Shown here piece by piece: positions 11,608 through 22,998 of a stretch of 64,000 nt of DNA. The stretch covers positions 280,666-344,665 of the forward strand of contig JACVRA010000121.1 in NCBI GenBank assembly GCA_019828545.1, given 5' to 3'. Origin of the DNA: Paracamarosporium sp. OC-R06-R3. Taxonomy: Eukaryota; Ascomycota; Dothideomycetes; Pleosporales; Didymosphaeriaceae. The position numbers and the translations under genes are program-made. The first letter of the stretch is position 1. The number at the start of each line of letters is the position of its first letter. The notes under the pieces were generated by a model. That model ran no database searches and was not told the origin of the DNA. It saw only the letters and a list, made by a program, of their open reading frames with translations.

Positions 11608-12132
11608 GGATAGATATTTATAAGAGTGAAGGAGCGGGTTCGACGTAAGCATAGGAGATGATCGAGAAGGTGATCGAGAAGATGTAGGAAGGTGCGATAC
11701 GCCATTGTTCATGTGAGCGCGTGAAATGAATCTATGTCTTACATTTACCTCCAGAAATGAAGCAGATACTGATTTCCTCTACTATATATAAGTGAGAAAT
11801 GGGCCAGAAGGCCTAGTTATAGCCAGTCATGATATCTTCCGAGCACGTCGTTGTCTCAGTTGTTCTTTTGCTTTGAACCCAATAACCCGCAGATGATACA
11901 AGATGATTGCGTGCTAACTCGTTTGTTGCACGTCCCGGCGCCTGCCATGTTAGTCACCACCTTTGCCCAGTAAACATAGTAAAATTGAACTCACTCAGTT
12001 TCACCATTCACCTGTTGCCTTATCGCGCTGTCGCACTCCGCTTTCACTCACTGCTTCGACTCACCCACAAACCCCGCTTTTCAATTTCTATGACTATGTA
12101 TATTATGAACCTTTGGTTATACCCATCAAACA
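11608..12132. other. intergenic, downstream of orphan gene
   Basis: Contains short imperfect direct repeats (GTGATCGAGAAG-like) near 11660-11690. The open frames over 11907-12400 run into the tRNA-like element and are not convincing genes. Confidence 0.4.
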
Positions 12133-12339
12133 TGGCTTGTGGTCTAGTGGTCAGCGACGCTCCCTCACGCGCCAACTTCACACTTTGCGGACTCTTCATC
12201 ATGAGGGAGGATTGCATACAGGACCACCTCCCTCACTCCGTAATATTAAGCCGGGCCGCGCTTCCCAAAGGATGCAGCGAGTGAGAAGTCAAACCGAGCC
12301 GGAGAGGAGACATTCTGGGTTCAAATCCCAGCAAGCCCA
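12133..12339 (+). tRNA. interrupted tRNA-like Pol III unit (long intron or disrupted pseudogene)
   Basis: The left end (TGGCTTG, 12133-12139) pairs with CAAGCCC at 12332-12338 in six of seven positions, followed by a discriminator A. An A box TGGTCTAGTGG is at 12140-12150 and a D-stem GTC/GAC can form. The T arm is perfect: CTGGG, a seven-base loop, then CCCAG, with B box GGTTCAAATCC at 12318-12328. T runs follow from 12350 as a Pol III terminator. The unit is about 207 nt, so roughly 130 nt are inserted in the anticodon region. The 5' half resembles Val-CAC tRNA, but I cannot form a complete five-pair anticodon stem, so a decayed or interrupted gene is as likely as a working tRNA with a long intron. 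A tRNA-derived SINE is less likely because the A-B spacing is large. Confidence 0.5.
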
Positions 12340-12349
12340 ATTAGTTTCC

Positions 12350-12369
12350 TTTTTTGACTTTTTTTTTAT
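12350..12369 (+). terminator. oligo-T Pol III terminator
   Basis: T6 at 12350-12355 and a second longer T run from 12359, starting 11 nt after the tRNA-like 3' end. This is the usual RNA polymerase III stop signal. Confidence 0.6.
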
Positions 12370-12707
12370 TGTTTATAAAGGCAACAACAATATAGAATGA
12401 GTAGAAAAGACCCATAAATGTATATATACAAGGTATAAGTAAGATAAATACAGATCGAAATCGTGCGCGTGTAAAAAATCATTGACAGTTTAATGATAAT
12501 CCACATCTATATATATATAACGCCGTGGCAGATGATATAGTCTAGTGGTACCCTCCTTCCTGTGTTGTTGTTCATTTACCGAAACGTTCTCAACTTGTAT
12601 GCGTAGAAAGTGCGCAGCAGTCATTCTGCATCCGAAGCGCTCGTTCTTTTTGTGGCGCCATATACTTTAATGTCAATCGATCACTCCATGCCAACACTTC
12701 TTCTCTT
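12370..12707. other. intergenic, AT-rich
   Basis: AT-rich sequence including a TA-repeat near 12511-12522. It is the 3' flank of the minus-strand F-box gene. Confidence 0.4.
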
Positions 12708-14743
12708 TCATCTGACAAGGTTGAGGTCACTGGTGCAATGCTCTAATTCAGACCTGATCACATGCCCGTTTGCCCAGACACCGACGTTCCATCGACAAAC
12801 ACCCTCGTCTGTCAAAGCCCAAAGTTCGTCTTCGCTTCTCCACTGCAGCGCATGGATGACTCCAGTGCTTTGGACATCGACCGGATCCAATGCGACGCAG
12901 TCCTCTTGACGTGTCCCGTTGCTGTAGTACTCCCATCCGCAAGCGTTTATGAAAGCGTAGTCGCCAGGGTATGGGTGTGTATGGGTGTTGTCGTCACTGA
13001 CAAACGAATGTTCTGGTGAGAGGAAAGCCTTTGGATCGATTGGGTAGATTCTCAGCGTGCGCCACGCAGCCAGGGCGATGCGATAGGATCTTGGAGAGAC
13101 GGCTATCTTGAGCCCGATTGACGGGAGATTGTCGAGCGGAGGTATGTTTTCAAGACGTGCTACGAAGGCATGCTGCAATGGCCCATTGTCGACGTAAGGA
13201 TCGAACTGCGTGCACGCATTCGGGTACTGCACCGCTTTCAGGATATAAGCACCTTCGCGCATATGTGACAGCAAGTCGGTACGATTCCCGCCGCGGGAAA
13301 CAACTAGCTTCAATGCAGTGTTTACGCAAGTTGGCGCTCCATGGTTCAATTCTGTGTCCTGAATTCTGTGGTGATGGTGCTGTCCGAGAAAAATACCTTG
13401 CACTGTGGAAATATATAGCTTATACCCTGCCGGTAGTCTCATATCATCCCTAACAAGGTTCCTATTCCCGCCTGATGCCATGATCCCTGTCCAGAACGGC
13501 ATTTGAATCACCCTCGGAAAGACGAGCATTTTGTTCCCTCGAACAGTCGCTTGTGTGACATGATCCGGATAGATTGTATCTAGGTAAAGGGTATCTTCAT
13601 GTATTGGAGAAAGGTGTTGGGTGCCCTCCAGTACCTTCGAGATGCTATACACTACGAACCTGTAAGCGTAACGATGGAGCTTCCAAGTTATCACAGGACC
13701 GCCCTTCGAAGTTAAGGCTAGAGCCGCAACGACTTCTGCTGCTGATGGTGCATCAACTTTATATCTTCCTTGTATCATGGGACCAAAATATGGATCCAGG
13801 CTTAGCATTACTAATGTCAGCCCTATGCGAGATGGGCAACTGAGTAGTATCGCCAAGGTAGGTGTAGAGGCACATAGCTCTGTAGGGCAACTGCTTTTCC
13901 AAGCGACTTGGACGATCTCGTAGCTGTTGGGTCCGTTTTGTTTGCAAGCTGGCAAATATCCGGACAGGATATGCTGAGAAATAACGTGACATGATCCTAG
14001 GGAACTATTTTTCTCATGTTGATTCCCCAAGTCGTGTATTTTGAGAACCCCAGAATTGCGATGGACTTCGAGTATCGCGGATCTATTTCGAAACTTCGAG
14101 TTTCCGCTAACTCTGTTACTCTTTACCTCTGCACACTGTTTGCATAGGTGTGTATCGTGCCAAGGGACGATTTTGCTGAGGCTCCTATCCATCAACGGGG
14201 ATGCTTTCCATGTGTGTATGTCAACGATTTGTGAGCCTGTATTGAGAAGGTGTTTTGTAGCTCGTTTGCTGAACATTGACAGTAAAGTTGTAGCATCCTC
14301 ACCAATTTGTAGGGACAATCCTCGTTTTCCTGGAACTTGTTCCTATAGTCGGCGAGCAAGTCAGCAGAAGGCTACGACAATCAAGCCATCGGCGCATCCA
14401 TGACACAAAGCTTGTTCAATATGTGTGAGCCATGGCTTGGGATCAATATGCACCTGGCCAGGCAACCCATCCCTGCTGAGGCACAGTGCCGTACCGCAAG
14501 TTCGAGCAGGCTGTATTGCTCCGAGGTCGGCACCACAAGTACCGCAACTACCAAAATTTTTCCTAGAATAGAAATACTCCAGATCATACATACAATCTGA
14601 TGGTGTAGTAGCTTCTTCGACTGCAAAGCATGCTGGCGCATGAGTTTATTCGTCATAAGGCAAAGATAGAATGACAAAGGGTCAAGCATGTACAAAACAT
14701 ATTGCACGATCTCTGCTGGCAGGTCGAGGAACGACACAGGCAT
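12708..14743 (-). CDS. F-box protein
   Basis: Putative substrate receptor of an SCF ubiquitin ligase. Exon 1 (14743..14594, 50 aa) encodes the F-box itself: FLDLPAEIVQYVLYMLDPLSF followed by a leucine-rich helix. Exon 2 is 14342..12708. A GTATGT donor and TATAG acceptor, both phase 0, join HHQI to EQVPGKRGL. This restores the run-on into a helical segment (LLSMFSKRATKHLL) usual for this fungal F-box class, giving 594 aa. The intron, about 251 nt, is long for this window, and misleading open frames inside it should be ignored. The C-terminal 250 residues look beta-rich (HALQWRSEDELWALTDEGVCRW) and may form a propeller-like substrate domain; that is inference. The target is unknown. Confidence 0.75.
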
Positions 14744-15581
14744 TTTATACGAGGATGTTCTCGATGGTTCGCCTAGCTGTAGCCTATATAGTTAATCAGC
14801 TCTACTCAATCACATGAAAATTACAGGGTATCTACGTGGAAATAGAAGTGAGAATTGTAATTGCCTAAATTGAGCCAGGACTATGCACTGATATGCTATA
14901 TCGTCGGTCGGCGTTCAATGGAGAGGTTTTTGAATAGATTGATCACCGCCCTTTGGCACGTGAGGTAGGCTTCTTGCTCGTTTTGTCACCAGCTCTATGA
15001 AAGAATAGAGCTAGGATTGACTTTGAGTGCTTTGTCTTTCTTTTGCCTTCCTTGATATCTTTCCGTTATGGGCGTGACCCGCATTCAAAGGGATAGGAAG
15101 CGAGTAGGTAGGCGAGGCTGATGCGGGCACGTTCAGTTGGCCGTGTCCCGTTAAGATTCGGTGTTCGGCAATCGGCACTATGTTCCTATACAAGTAGGAG
15201 CTCAAAGAAATAAATGCTAGTGTGCAAACAGACGAAAGGAGGGGAAGGAAGTAAGGATGTTTGCTTGTACACCAACGCTGTCCCGCTTGGACCGCCACGC
15301 TAAACCGCTTAGACAACTGGGTACACGACTAGAATAGTGCAAACTCTGTGTGCTCACAACACGTTGTAGAACAACATAATGTGTATTTTATGGTAGGATT
15401 ATCTCAAGTGTGCGATACTATTTCATGCAATTGACACAATGTTACGTACTCAAGATGCTGGAACGCCATTCAACGCCAGGATATCGTGCTGCTATATGGG
15501 GAAAAATTTACAGGTGCCGAAAAAGTAATATATACGGGAAGATTCGTAAAAACTTTATGTGGCGGCTTTGAAAGTGCGATC
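14744..15581. other. intergenic between F-box gene and ATG15
   Basis: No supported gene. A 101 aa minus-strand frame at 15011-15316 starts only at a TTG codon and is not accepted. Confidence 0.45.
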
Positions 15582-17411
15582 TCACATTTCCATCCTTTCA
15601 GTTACCGGATTGGTGTTATCGGTTGGCGAAACCCCATACTCATCGAGACAGATCATACCAAAAAAGCCCTTATGGGTACAAGTTGTTGAAAAACTAGATG
15701 TAGGCGATGGCGTGGGCTTACCCGATGTGGATGGGCTATCCGTAAGATCGAGACAGTCGCCGAACCAACCAGGATACCTGCAACTCTGCGCTGAGGATGT
15801 TGTAGTGATTGTAGGTGTGGGCGCGAGTGATGGCGTCGCTTTGGTGGTAGTAAGGGTCTCATCATCGTCCAAGCAGCCAAACCAACCCGGGGTTTTGCAG
15901 GTGGATGTAGATGTCGTGGAGGTCTGTTTGTGTTTTGTCGTTGAAGATGCTTCGCTGGTAGTGCTCTCGTCCAAACAACCAAACCAGCCTGGAGTTTTGC
16001 AAGTCTCGGTTCGTTTCCTTGTAGAAGTTGACGATGACGTCGTTGTAGGTATTGTAAAGGACGTCGTGGTTTCTGTACCATTGCTCTCAAAATATTCCCA
16101 ATTAAAGCAATCTGTACAGTTTACATATTGCTCGCACTTAGCAGGTTCATCGTATTTCTCCAACACCTCTTTGATGACGTTGACGATCTTATGCGTTCCA
16201 ATTCCTACACGCCACCCAAAGTCTGCCACAGTATCATAGACGCATTTCTTTCCCGTATGGCAAACGCTTTCCATGGCATAACCACCTAAAGTGCACATAC
16301 TTCCAGCCTGATTACAACTTCCCATGAATATAGGGTCAGCGGTATGGCCGAAGTGGAAAACTCCTGTCATCCCACGTTTCTGAAACGAGCCTACCTCGTG
16401 GCCCGGAGGGACTGGGAGACCCAAGCGAGACGCTGGCATAGCTTCGGGCACTGCTTCAAACGTAAGAGCAGGATGTCCGTAAGTTAGACTTAAGAAGGAA
16501 GATACAGCACCTCCCAGCGAGTGTCCTGCCATCCAGACCTCGGCCTTTGGATATAGTGCCGTAACATTATGATAGAGATCGCGTGCGGCGTAGTAGTACC
16601 TATTCTTCGCCCTCAAGGCGCTCACCAAGCACGTGGAGTTGCAAGTGTACACTGAGGTCTGGCAGTCACATACTTGGCGCCAGAGATACTGTCCGCCTTG
16701 CCCACAACAGCAGCTAAAGAACAGATTGTCGTTGATCTTGTCATTTGTGGTAGTTTCGGAGCCGTCAAAGAGCGCAGGCGTTGTTCCTTTTAAGCCGATG
16801 ACCACGGTCTCGTTGGTCGTATCGGCGAAGATGTGTCCGCGCAAACCGTCTGCTTGCCAGCCGAAATCTTCTGTGTAGTTGAAGCCGCCTTTCACGTCTT
16901 CCCAGTTGCCAGTGTTGGGTTCCAAGATATATGCGTTGGAAGCCATGCGAGCAAATGTGAGGACCGTGTCTTTGTCCGATACATTTGGACCAGCTACCTC
17001 GTCAACAGTCCAGTCGTCGGCTGCCATGCGCACAGGCTTGCCGGTCATTCTGCTCCAATCTAACATGCCGTCTATTGTTTCTTTGCTTCTGTCCCTCAGC
17101 CTTTGAATGGTCACGGCCTCGGACCTGACTGGCAACAAGGGAACAGGCTGGCGCTCGGTGCTGTCGTCCTCGACCATCCAGACAGCGGCGCTCTCTGGAA
17201 TATCCAGCCGTCTGTGGAGTTCCGGATATTTGTATGTGCCATGGTGGAATACGTGTTTCAGGGAAAAGTGCTTCACGGCTTCGGCGGGGGGCTGCGGCGA
17301 CGTCGGCGGGGGCGGAAGGATGGGCAGCTCGAGCGCGCTGGCTGCGGCGAGGAAGGACAGGAGCAGCGATGCTGTTGCGCGGGCAGGCGAAGTGCAGGCA
17401 CGTCGTCGTCG
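15582..17411 (-). CDS. ATG15: Autophagy-related vacuolar lipase Atg15
   Basis: Vacuolar/MVB phospholipase that lyses autophagic bodies. Single exon of 609 aa from ATG 17411. This start was chosen because it gives the basic residues plus hydrophobic signal-anchor ([15 protein letters not shown]) at the N-terminus expected for this type II membrane protein; an upstream open frame lacks it. The class-3 lipase core includes [13 protein letters not shown], a Cys cluster (FFSCCCG) and the nucleophile elbow AGHSLGG with Ser299, then HFGHTADP. After about residue 460 comes a Thr/Ser-rich tail carrying four Cys-aromatic modules: [12 protein letters not shown] twice, [13 protein letters not shown] and [14 protein letters not shown]. 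Such tails occur in filamentous ascomycete Atg15, usually with fewer modules in my experience. It is divergent from the VPS9-domain gene. Confidence 0.93.
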   Translation of the reverse strand, partial: RRRRACTSPARATASLLLSFLAAASALELPILPPPPTSPQPPAEAVKHFSLKHVFHHGTYKYPELHRRLDIPESAAVWMVEDDSTERQPVPLLPVRSEAVTIQRLRDRSKETIDGMLDWSRMTGKPVRMAADDWTVDEVAGPNVSDKDTVLTFARMASNAYILEPNTGNWEDVKGGFNYTEDFGWQADGLRGHIFADTTNETVVIGLKGTTPALFDGSETTTNDKINDNLFFSCCCGQGGQYLWRQVCDCQTSVYTCNSTCLVSALRAKNRYYYAARDLYHNVTALYPKAEVWMAGHSLGGAVSSFLSLTYGHPALTFEAVPEAMPASRLGLPVPPGHEVGSFQKRGMTGVFHFGHTADPIFMGSCNQAGSMCTLGGYAMESVCHTGKKCVYDTVADFGWRVGIGTHKIVNVIKEVLEKYDEPAKCEQYVNCTDCFNWEYFESNGTETTTSFTIPTTTSSSTSTRKRTETCKTPGWFGCLDESTTSEASSTTKHKQTSTTSTSTCKTPGWFGCLDDDETLTTTKATPSLAPTPTITTTSSAQSCRYPGWFGDCLDLTDSPSTSGKPTPSPTSSFSTTCTHKGFFGMICLDEYGVSPTDNTNPVTERMEM

Positions 17412-17837
17412 CATGTCTGATGGTACAGAACGGGGGCGGTGTTGCAGCCAGCAAGCAACCAGAAGCAACCAGCAAGACGATGGCATGCGGGCAGCCGTAT
17501 GACGCGCTGAGCACGAGACAGGCCGCGGCAGCGGCAGCGGGAGTGCGGTACGGCGTTGCCTTTCACAGCGTAGCGCGCCGATAGGGACAGCTGCATCTAC
17601 AAGCACCAACAATTCACCCAACCGCGTGCTGGGCTGCAGCTGCGCTACCATTCTGCCCCAGGAACCGTCGACAGCCGGACGGGGGTCAGGCTAGAGCCAG
17701 ATTCCAGACCCAGTCCCGCCGACCGCCCGCGCCGCACCACCGCATGACGTCCGCTGCTACATAGCCATCACTTGGTTTACAATCCCGTGCGGGCACACGA
17801 GACACACCCTCACCTCGCTTTCCCCCCCCGACCAAAC
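17412..17837. promoter_or_regulatory. shared divergent promoter ATG15 / VPS9-domain gene
   Basis: 426 bp separate the two start codons. The sequence is GC-rich, with open frames extending ATG15 upstream on the minus strand without a better start codon. The promoter role is inferred from gene layout. Confidence 0.45.
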
Positions 17838-20069
17838 ATGGCCGAACGCCCCGGCCAGCTTCACACTTCCAAGTCGTTCACGCGTCTAGAGTCTTCTCAA
17901 GCAAAGAACCCCCTCTCCCGCAGCAGAGCAAGCACGCTCCAGGGTCCACCCATGCCGACCATCCTCGACCCTTTGAAGGTCACCGCGACGCCCGAGGAGG
18001 AGGAAGGCCATGCAGATGGCGATGTCTTCGTATCCAGGGAGGACGAAGAAGAAGAGGAAACGGAACATCAGCTCAATGTGCCAGAAGGCTTCGAGGATCT
18101 GCCTATCGAGATTCGCAGCTTGACAGAAAGGTAGCACTGCTGGCTGAGAGGAGCCTAACATGTCTGACTTGCAACTAGGTTTCTCGAATTGCTCTCTGCA
18201 AAGGTCCATCCGAGCCCGTTATCCGCCGACCGTTTGTCCGATCTATTCCAGGACTTCTACACCCGCGCATCTGCCAAGATCAACACCCACATAGCTACCT
18301 TGTCTGCCCGTCTCACAAGTGACACTTTCAAAAAGACGTCCGCTTCTAGTCGGCCGGGCTCGATACGATCGGTCAGTGGCGAAAGCGGCGAACAACAGAT
18401 GCTCAGTGCGACCGAGATGGCCGACAGAAAGAAGGCCAGAAGGCTACTGGAGGTCAAGCGGGCCTCTCTCGAGGAGGCCGTAGAGCGAGCTGTTTGCGAA
18501 AAGGTGTACGATCGCATTTGGCGGCACCGAAGCACCGACGACGAAGAAAGAGATCATAAGCTTCGATCGCGAACAGCTGCATTATCACTGGTTGGCATTG
18601 GCCTGAAAGAATTGTTGATGACCGCCGAGGAGCTTACTGAGGAGGAGCGCCAAAAGACAAAAGAGCGGGAAGGGGAGATTAGAGAATGGCTATCTACTGC
18701 CCGGGACGGCCTTCTTCTAATGAGCGAGGAAAAGTACCCGCTTGGGAAGTTGCGCCATTTGACTGCTGCACACAAGTCTATTGTTGAGGCTCTGTCTAAA
18801 ATATTCCCAGCTTCATCTTCTGCAGATGAGATCCTACCGACGCTAATCTACACCCTCATAACCTTGGAGCCATCGCAGCTCAATGCCTATAGCGACTTGA
18901 AGTTCATCCAAAGGTTTCGCGGATCCACACGTATGGATGGCGAAACAGCCTACTGCTTAGTCAATTTGGAAGCGGCCGTTTCGTTTTTGGAAACTGTAGA
19001 TCTCTCGTCCCTTCGCGCGGAAGAGCCAGGTTCCCATGAGAAGACGGGCTCTCGACCATCAACGCCCAGGTCTGAGATAACTCCCATGGCCCTCGGGTTG
19101 GCACAAGCTCCGGACTTGTCTCAGACGCTAGCGACACCGACTTCATCATCTCTAGTACCACAACAGCCTCCAAGCCCGGGAACAAAGGCCCAGCGTCGTT
19201 TAAGCAATCTCATACAAACACAGACGAATCGTATAGAAGCCGCCTCAGATGCTGTCAGAGAGTCAATCTTGGACTCTGCCGACCAAGCTCTAGGGAGGAT
19301 CAATAATACATTGGATACAAGCTTTAAATTTCTTTTTGGTCGCATGAAGGATCGCGACCCTAATAGCCCTGTACAAGAGCCGGTAGAGCTTCCAAAGACA
19401 TTGGAAGATGCGAGGAAACTTGTTAGCTCGCCCACGCGCATCGAAAGAGAGGACGACAACGCAAGTGTAAGCGGTGCTAGCTCCACTCACGGTGAAGAAC
19501 GTGGTGACGAGCAGGGTAAACCGGATTTACAAGCACGAATGTCAGACCTATTTGGCGGTCGACGCCAGCTCAGAGATCGCAGCGTAGATTCCACACAATC
19601 CGGTGGCAGCGGCAAACGCGTAGCTTTCGACCCCAAACCGCCCCCAGTACCCGTCAAGAGTGAGACAACTCCTCCTCAGACAAACACCTCTGCTGTCGAT
19701 TCCATTCGCAATATGGGCAACAGCCTTAACCCGCTAAACCGCTTCGCGAACATCAATGTCCTTCCTAGATTTGGTCGTACCGTTAGTCAGTCTACCACAC
19801 CAGGCGTGGGAACGCCAAGTTCAGAGACGAACAAGCAACTACCTCCACCGGCGACTACGAATCGGTCGTCACCTGGTGAGATCGCACAAGTAGATGATAA
19901 GGGTGCAAGAGCGATTGCAGCTATAGAGGCATTGAAGAAAACGACCCCGCCAGTGAAGCGATTTTTAGAGGCGAAAGATTCGCAAGAGTTGAAGTTGAAA
20001 GAGGTAGATGAGCTGTTAAAAGAGTACCAGAGATTGGCTATGGCGTTGAGGGGTACGGTCAACTACTAA
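17838..20069 (+). CDS. VPS9-domain guanine nucleotide exchange factor
   Basis: Predicted GEF for Rab5-type GTPases (Vps21/Ypt5) in endosome-to-vacuole traffic. Two exons, 17838..18130 and 18179..20069, join through a GTAGCA donor and CTAG acceptor to 727 aa, splitting an Arg codon. The VPS9 domain spans about residues 220-375: a helical bundle (VCEKVYDRIWRH, PLGKLRHLTAAHKSIVEAL) leading into the core SADEILPTLIYTLI with Asp314, then LKFIQRFRG and GETAYCLVNLEAAVSF. The rest is Ser/Pro-rich and probably disordered, with a short helical C-terminus (ELKLKEVDELLKEYQRLAMAL). I see no CUE domain of the yeast Vps9 type, so this may be a different VPS9 subfamily. It is head to head with ATG15. Confidence 0.85.
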
Positions 20070-20462
20070 GCTAGATATGAGCATTGCATGGCGTCTTGGG
20101 GTTATTCCTAGATAGACTTTGGGTGGTGAATTTGTGTTGGTAGTAGTCGATGTGTGTACTATACTTGTTATATTTCAGCATATCGTTGAATCAATGGAAA
20201 CTTGGCATGCTATCCGACCGAGCAAACTGGAGATTTAAGCAGAGTCAATTTCTTTCTATATTGCTCATAGATCATTTTATCCGAAATCAAAGATTTGTCG
20301 TTGCTGTTCCGATTCGGAACCGTTAAGCTAGCCTAGAAGCGTAAGGGATGTCCGTGCGGCGTGTTGACAAACAAACAGAGCTCCGCGCTTCGCACACACT
20401 GGTGGATTTGAGCCTCACCACACTGACTGCAGCCTCGTTTTTTCTCTACACTCCCTCCCAAG
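20070..20462. other. intergenic, tandem plus-strand genes
   Basis: 3' flank of the VPS9 gene and promoter of the coiled-coil gene. Nothing specific is recognised. Confidence 0.4.
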
Positions 20463-22998
20463 ATGGCCGAGCCGATGGCAGAACTCTCTCCAGAGAAGCT
20501 CAATGCGTCCAAATCTATTCATCTAGAGGACGACGTCGACACGACCAACTGGCACGACCCGCCGTCTTCGCCATTCATATCGCATGTCGACAACGAAGAC
20601 CAGGAAAATGTCGCGCCAAACGATCCTGCGACGCCTAGCAAACCGCTTTCTGGGTTCGAAGACGATGTTCCACAATCGGCATTCAAGATGTCGCCTGAGA
20701 AGAAGTCAGGGCTAAAGGATAGGACAAGTCCTGTCAGGATGTCGCCCAAGAAGCAGTCGCTCAGTGAATACGAAGAGGATTTTCTAGGCAGTCCAGTGAA
20801 CCATACGAGTCTAAAAAAGGCTTCGCCCGTGAAGCAGCTGTCAACGGAGCACACCGAGTCTGCTATGAGCAATCGGTCGCGCAGAGGCTCGCCCACGAAG
20901 CCGTCTCGTAATTCTTCTATCGATTTGACACGCCGGTCGCCCGTTCAACACTCCGAAGACGAGCTCGATGCTATCTCGACCCCATCTAAAAGCTCTGCTT
21001 CGCCGCACAAGGACAATGACTTGCGGGATAATGAGGGACTAACGGTAGCCATGCGCATCATGGAACAACCGCGGAGCGAGAGCCACGAGATGACAACACC
21101 ACACAAAACTCAGAGAGAGGACTGCGATGCCGGAGACGCAACATTTAACGAGACTGAATTCAACCTCGACGGCCCAGACTTGACATCGGTAGATATGGAT
21201 GATACCTCATTTAGCATGTTTTCGGAGATGCCCGGCATAGACATGACCAAGTTTGTAGCACTTAGACAGAGTCCCACGAGGAACGGTGTTCCTGATCTGG
21301 TAAGGGCAAAGGATCATCTTTCGTGGAGCTGAACTGATCGGTGTATCGTAGTCCACACCGCGTGCTCGCGCTCAAATGACGCCTTCAACCGTTCAAACCG
21401 TCCGACGCTCTGAGAGGACACCCTCTCCTACACCGCGCCGATCTCGGAAAGAAAATGATACCACGAACTTGCTCCTCGACTTTACAGCCCAATTCGAGGC
21501 CTTTTCTACCTCTCGTCGCGGGTCACCAGCTCCTGGGCGTACCTCCCCCATCAAATCCACAACTGAGCCAAACCTACTCTCATTCTACCAAAATCAGCGT
21601 TCACCAGCAAAGGGAGAACCATCGCGCATACCCGCTACACCAAGCCAGAATCGCCATTTAATGAATCTTTTGGACTTTGAATTACCACCGCCCCCAACAC
21701 CGCGATCAATGCCTACTGTTACTATCAGAGAATTAGAATCGCTAAAGTCGAATTTCCAGTCCCAGATTTCCTCGCTCACGGCCAGCTTGTCTGGGAAGGA
21801 AGCTCAGGTTCAGTCTTTGGTCCAAGCTGTATCAGACGCCGAACACCGCGTCGGTATAGCGCAAGAGTCTCTCCGAGACGAGCGATCCGCACGTGAACAT
21901 GCCGAAGCGCAAATGGAAGACTGGAAAAAGAAAGGCGAAGAAGTGCAAAAACTCCTCCAAGACGTCCAAGCCGAGCTTGCCCGCAACGACACCGAGCGCG
22001 AGCAGCTTCTCGCCCGCCTCGCCGAAGCCGACAAGCGCGCTGAAGACGCAGAGACACGCTCTTCGGATCTGGAGACCAAGGTCATCGAAGCGGAGAGCAA
22101 GAACGTCGATATGACTACTTTCGTAGATCCAGATGAGAACGAGAAGAAGGTTTACTCAGAGATTGAGTGCCAGACTGCGATTGCAGAGAAAGTCAACGAA
22201 GTTGCGCGGGATCTGCATGCTGCCTACAAGGCAAAGCATGAGAAAAAGATCAAGGCGCTCAAAGACAACTATCAGAAGAAGGCTGATGAGCGGTGCAAGG
22301 AGCTCCGCGTGCAGATCATACGTCTTGAGCGCCAGGTCGAAGAAGCAGAGAAGAAGAGAGACGACACATTTAGCAAGGTGCTCCCCGCTGACTATGCAAA
22401 GACCGACAACAAGGATGCCTCAACCACCGCAGTGGCATCAACGCCCGAAGACCTCAAACTTCTGGAAGCCCAGAAATCTGAGATCGAGAACTTGAAAGCC
22501 AAGCTCGCAGGCCTCCAATCGGAACTCGAGTCCCTTCGCAGATCGCACGACACGGTCCTGCAAGATCTTGAAGCCGAGCGCGTCGAGAAAGGCGAGCTTG
22601 TCGCTGCGGCAGAGCAGATGCTTTCCATGTGTGGCGAGAAAATGGAGGAGATTCAGCAGGAAGAGTTCCGCAAGAGCCAGATGTCATCTGCACCCCCAAC
22701 ACAAGCACCAGCACCTCCTCCTCATGCGGACCATGCACCGAGCATGCGCTCTACGGGCTTCCTCGCCGGTGCCCCTGCGCCGCGCCCTGGATCCGCGCTT
22801 GGAGGTGGGCGACCTGGTAGTGCGCTCGGTGCTGAGCGTGGAGGGTCAGGTATTGGGAAGCCGTCCGGGCTGAGGGCGCCTGGTGCTGGCGGGTTTGGAT
22901 ACGGTGGTTCGTCAGCGCTCAACAGAAGTACAAGCGGTGGAAAAAGCAGGATACTGAGCAACATTGAGAGGATGGGTGGTGCGCGCGGACAAGAGTAG
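20463..22998 (+). CDS. TACC-like coiled-coil spindle pole body protein
   Basis: Two exons, 20463..21299 and 21352..22998 (GTAAGG donor, GTAG acceptor, phase 0), give 827 aa. The N-terminal 280 residues are disordered with many short SP/TP motifs (KMSPEKKSG, RMSPKKQS, KASPVKQ), plausible Cdk sites. A long coiled coil runs from about residue 405. The block at about 546-625 (EIECQTAIAEKVNEVARDLH, then YKAKHEKKIKALK) matches my memory of the fungal TACC domain found in SPB formation-associated proteins; TACC proteins load XMAP215-type polymerases on microtubules. A second coiled coil and a Gly/Pro/Ala-rich tail follow. The TACC call rests on pattern recognition; a generic coiled-coil SPB protein (SnaD-type) is the alternative. 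Confidence 0.65.

Noticed and set aside
14361..14743. Separate Cys-rich gene within the F-box locus
   Set aside because: The phase-0 splice removes it and yields a coherent F-box protein.
15011..15316. 101-codon frame with a hydrophobic segment
   Set aside because: It starts only at TTG and has no supporting promoter, splice signal or family.
17411..17651. 80-residue N-terminal extension of Atg15
   Set aside because: The extension is Arg/Leu/Pro-rich. The ATG at 17411 gives the expected signal anchor of this family.
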